Positions 60,501-64,000 of a DNA stretch of 64,000 nt are shown here, in pieces. The notes below the pieces were generated by a model, which worked only from the letters and a program-made list of their open reading frames with translations, searched no databases and was not told the DNA's origin. Made by a program: the position numbers and the translations under genes. This DNA comes from Hypomesus transpacificus (Eukaryota; Chordata; Actinopteri; Osmeriformes; Osmeridae): positions 13,060,742 to 13,124,741 of the forward strand of contig NC_061072.1 of NCBI RefSeq assembly GCF_021917145.1, given 5' to 3'. Every line of letters begins with the position of its first letter. The stretch's first letter is position 1.

Positions 60501-62148
60501 GGGGAGTTTTGTCCCTCAGCCCCAGCAGGGGAGGTGTTGTGTCTGACGTCAGACCAGGACAGCAGCCTGCTGGTGTCTGGAGACAGGAGTGGCCATGTGA
60601 AGCTGTGGGACATCTCTCAGTATGCTCTGGACATCACCCTCCAGGTGTGTTAGCATGTGTCGACGTGTTGGTGCTAATGTTCAGGAGGCACGCATGGGTG
60701 TCTACTGTGATGCGAGACTAGTAGATTAGTTTCTATGTGATGTGCTAGCTATGAAAAAGACTGTGTGGGAATACCTGCTGTTACGCCTGTCTCTCCAGCC
60801 CACCTCGGCCAGCCCCCCTCTGCTGCGCTCTTGGAGGGCCCACCAGGGGGCGCTGGTGAGCCTGGAGCTGCTGCAGGAGGACCCAGGCGCCCTGTTTCTG
60901 CTGACGGCATCAGGAGACGGCTCTGCCCGACTGTGGACCAGGGAGGGGGGGTGTGTGGGGACGTTTGGACTGGACGCACATTGGGACCTCCAGCATCCAG
61001 ACACCTACCATGGGTTAGAACATGAAGTAGAAGCTATCATCTTAAGAATGTGTGTGTGTGCTTTTTAGACTTGGTAAATAGCGTTGACAAAGATATCCTG
61101 CACCTCTATAAACATTCATCAAGCTTAATTGTTGCCCAGGCGAACGGTTGTTGATAGGTTTTACGGTAAGCGCAGCTAAGTTAAGCCACATGGGTTGGGT
61201 TTGGAAAGTATGAAGAGTTTGTCAGTTAGCGTAGACAGTGTGTGTGTGTACGTGTGTGTACATGCTATCACCCATGGCGACCAATTGTCGTCGTGGGGAT
61301 GAGGATGTGGTAAAGATTGTTTCATTCCTTCTCCCATGATGTCAAAACCCTTAGACAAGACACACACACAAATAAACACACACATAGAGCACCCACACAC
61401 CCATGCCTTACAGCCATGAGAGGATGATCAATATTGTGAGGACACAGTGACCACTCAAGCTGGGCAAGGAACTCTACCATGTTAGCCAACTGCACCAACA
61501 GTGGCTTGCGTGGGTGTGTGCCCTTTCTAGCCCTTTCTAAGTTGTGAAATGGGTGAATGTGAGCATCTGTTTGAGATCTGCCCTCTCCACAGGAGCTGGC
61601 ACCAGGAGACCACGGGGACGGAGGAGGTGCAGAGTGGAGAGGACCAATCAGAAAGCAATGAGGTCAGAGGTCAGCTTGGTGACCTTGTCAGTCGAGGCCA
61701 AACATCACAGGAGGAGGATCAAGGGGAAGGTTAGTACAGTACCCTGCTCCAAACAGGTGTTCTGGTACATTCTTTCTCTGTTTCTCTCTCTCCCTCTCTA
61801 GCTCACTTTCTTGCTCTCTCTCTCTCTTCTTCTCACTCTCTTAAAAACACGAAAATACACACGCGCACACATTGACAGGTGAGTCTCTGCTGGTTTGTGT
61901 GTGTGTGTCTGTGTCTTGGTGAGAATTGGAAATGGCAGGTCATTTAGAAAGGAAGAGGATATGTTCAACCTATAGAGGCCAAACCCTTCCAACCTCATTA
62001 AATACGATACCATAATTGAATCATTCAATTTCCCAGCTTTATGCAGAGGAGACTGGACATTCCTGACATTCTAGAACTCTGGAGCAGAGGTTTGGAACCT
62101 TCAGGCAATGTTCCGCTGAGGATACATGGGCCAGGCTTAGAGTGGAGG

Positions 62149-62190
<42 letters not shown>

Positions 62191-64000
62191 TGCGAGTCTG
62201 TGTATGTGTGTGTGTGTTTTAGAACATTTCCTACTCTCCTCTCTCGCTGTCTGTCTTATGCTCTGAACCTTCCAAAATAAGCGATTAGCTATGCTCTTTC
62301 TCCAGCCGCACCCAGAAGAACACAAACACACATTTTCTCCCCACCTCCAGCCTCTAGCCCTGAGGAGTTGGACCAGAGGAACCTAACTGGAGTTGTCAAC
62401 ACCTCAGAGAACCCTGCTCAGACTCAACAAACCAAAGTGAGGCTCTCTCCAAAACAGACACTCACTCTCACTCACTCACTCACTCACTCACTCACTCACT
62501 CACTCACTCACTCACTCACTGTCTCTCTCTCTCTTACACACACACACTCATAATAAATGATTTACACTGTCCCAAATGTGTCAACACCGATCACAAGAGT
62601 ACAAACGTTTGTTCAGTGTGGAACATGCAGTGGTTAACCTGACCTGAAAGGTCAACCTTCCCTAGCTCTCTCCCTCCACTCTTTCATCCTTCTCTCCATC
62701 CCTCTCCAGGGATATGTGTGTCGGGGTGTGTATGAGGACCTCAGGAGGAAGGCGGCCGTGCGCTGTGAGAGGAGACGGCTGTTTGGTGACATTGACGTCA
62801 ACAAACTCAGCCTGGTGGGAGGGGTGTGCACACCCTACCAAACTCTTGTGCTACAGGTGAGGTCATACCATCTGTTTGTTTGTGTGTGTGTGAACCTCAC
62901 CCTGCCTTTCAAAACCAGACTGACACACCATTGTAGAGGGGACTGCTTCCTGTCTAGCAGCAACCCATATCCTGTCAAAGGAACAAACTGCCCTGCAGTT
63001 CCTCAACTCTCTGATAGGAGAAACCTGGTTATGTGTCGGCACAGCCACCATTAAAAGAGCTGTAGAAATTCTCCAGCACGCACGTAGCATGTTGAAGATA
63101 GTGTAAGTGTATGCAAAATAGTTTGAATGTCACCCATGGAGGAGAGTATCGGTCACATTCTTCCCATTTTATGGGTGGTGGCCATATGGGTGTTGTGAGG
63201 ACCGCCTACAGTCCTTTCATTCAAACATGTTAACAGTCAGAAACATGGCTCACTAAGCACCACTGGCTCTCAGGGAAATGTGACAGCAGCTCCATTCCAT
63301 AGCCAGGCTGAGGCTCTCCAGGAAGCGGGATGGATGGAGGAATAGGGGTCAGATGGCTGAGCGGTTAAGGAATCGGGCTATTAATCTGAAGGTTGCTGGT
63401 TCGATTGCTGGACGTGCAAAATGACGTTGTGTCCTAGGGCAAGGCACCTCATCCTACTCGCCTTGGGGGAATGTCCCTGTACTTACTTAAAGTCGCTCTG
63501 GATAAGAGCGTCTGCTATATGTCTAAATGTAAATAATGAAAGAGAGGATGAAACTAGGAGAAGTCTATCTGTTCTAGTACAGCCAGCTTTGATCAGAGAA
63601 CAATATTTTTTCTGACTATTTCCCATCTCCATAGTGACGCTTTCTGAATGCTGTTTATCTTTCTTCTCCTTTATTTCCTCTCTTTCTCTGTTCCTGTGAG
63701 TGTGTGGCTCAGATCTGTCTTGATGGCTTGGGGTCTAACCTTGACAGTGAACAGCACCTGAAAGTTATTGGAGGGATGGAGAGATTGAAAGAGTCTTCAG
63801 GCAGTTATTTGAAGGAAGAATTTCAGAAATGTCTGTCAAAATGTCAGGTAGACATTCTTCAGCTGCTGCACCTCGTGTTGCTGTCTCTGGTTCTCTGTCT
63901 GGCCTTCAACCCCCCCTTTACCCTCCTCCCTCTCACCCTCTCTTCCTCCTCCCTCTCCTTCACCCCCCCCCCCCCCACCCCTATCCAGGACTACCAGGAA
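53677..64000 (+). CDS. EF-hand and WD-repeat protein of the WDR49/WDR64/EFCAB8 type, 3' incomplete
   Basis: Nineteen exons were chained in frame (about 1061 residues), and the gene runs off the window. Exons: 53677-53747 (tentative), 54910-55180, 55386-55532, 55753-55875, 55961-56132, 56226-56272, 56467-56604, 56760-56948, 57981-58172, 58328-58810, 58962-59111, 59235-59419, 59562-59701, 60502-60644, 60799-61013, 61593-61729, 62351-62436, 62710-62856, 63713-63847, 63989-64000. The N-terminal part has EF-hand-like sequence (MTLKEFRDVLSP; loop DITCVGSVAWGD). WD-repeat ends follow: LTVWN, VRLWN, VRVWD, VLVWD, IKVWN, IIVWA, ICFWS, VKLWD, ARLWT, enough for two beta-propellers. A Glu/Ser/Gln-rich region and a short basic segment (RRKAAVRCERRRLFGDIDVNKLS) come after. 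This order fits the WDR49/WDR64/EFCAB8/WDY family; the exact orthologue is not certain and function is poorly known. The first exon rests on an ATG after an in-frame TAA, a GTGAGT donor and correct phase. Confidence 0.85.
56949..57980 (+). other. Large intron of the WD-repeat gene
   Basis: About 1 kb without coding signal. It ends in a long pyrimidine tract (CTCTTTCTCTCTCAACCCCT) before the acceptor at 57980. Confidence 0.6.
59702..60501 (+). other. Intron of the WD-repeat gene with CA, GT and CT microsatellites
   Basis: CA runs at 59708-59735 and 59754-59772, GT runs near 60138-60155, and a (CT)n tract at 60440-60497 that also serves as the polypyrimidine tract of the next acceptor. No coding exon recognised. 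Confidence 0.75.
62464..62521. repeat. (TCAC)n tetranucleotide microsatellite
   Basis: About 14 perfect copies of TCAC, starting about 25 bases after a donor in the WD-repeat gene. Confidence 0.95.
63344..63536 (+). mobile_element. tRNA-derived SINE
   Basis: A tRNA-like head carries an A-box (TGGCTGAGCGGTTAAGG, Ser/Leu-tRNA type) and a B-box (GGTTCGATTGC). A body with GGGCAAGGCACC follows. The tail is AAGTCGCTCTGGATAAGAGC, then GTCTGCTATATG, a conserved SINE tail seen across teleosts. It lies in an intron of the WD-repeat gene. The tRNA part is degenerate and not a functional tRNA gene. Confidence 0.9.

Noticed and set aside
62039-62160. Possible extra exon of the WD-repeat gene (MQRRLDIPDILELWSRGLEP)
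   Set aside because: Acceptor and donor are present, but the open frame does not fit the phase of the neighbouring exons, whereas joining 61729 to 62351 does.
63344-63430. tRNA gene
   Set aside because: A and B boxes exist, but the cloverleaf is incomplete and the sequence continues into a SINE body and tail.

Overview
This is a teleost-type fish chromosome segment. The genes are split into many short exons by AG/GT introns. CA/GT microsatellites and minisatellites are dense. Several fish-type dispersed elements are present: a THAP-bearing TTAA-flanked transposon, a hAT MITE, foldback elements and a tRNA-derived SINE. Species cannot be named from the sequence alone. All gene models were built by hand from reading frame, splice signals, codon phase and remembered vertebrate homologues; no search was run.

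Layout: FASN 3' end (+, 38-540); a repeat-rich gene desert to 13.4 kb holding an interstitial telomeric tract; a single-exon class A GPCR (+, 13437-14738); a transposon-rich stretch to about 20.3 kb; GPS1/CSN1 (-, 20939-28443, 14 coding exons); RFNG radical fringe (+, 30498-36565, 8 coding exons); DCXR (+, 37993-40713, 8 exons); RAC3 (-, 42767-45484, 6 exons); LRRC45 (-, 46472-51581, 17 coding exons); and a long EF-hand/WD-repeat gene (+, about 53677 to beyond 64000).

FASN, GPS1, RFNG, DCXR, RAC3 and LRRC45 reproduce the order and relative orientation of the human 17q25.3 cluster as I remember it, so this is an old conserved synteny block. Differences are a GPCR between FASN and GPS1 with no DUS1L seen there, and a WD-repeat gene beyond LRRC45 where human has CENPX and ASPSCR1. 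The genes do not form one pathway: lipid synthesis (FASN), cullin deneddylation (GPS1), Notch glycosylation (RFNG), carbonyl/pentose metabolism (DCXR), small GTPase signalling (RAC3) and centrosome cohesion (LRRC45).

The less ordinary features are: a TTAA-flanked element with perfect 15-bp inverted ends and a frameshifted THAP domain (Kolobok-like); an orphan peptide-type GPCR with NRY instead of DRY; and tandem arrays that begin within roughly 15 bases of the 5' splice sites of GPS1 exon 8 and LRRC45 exon 7, both rich in G triplets on the transcribed strand.
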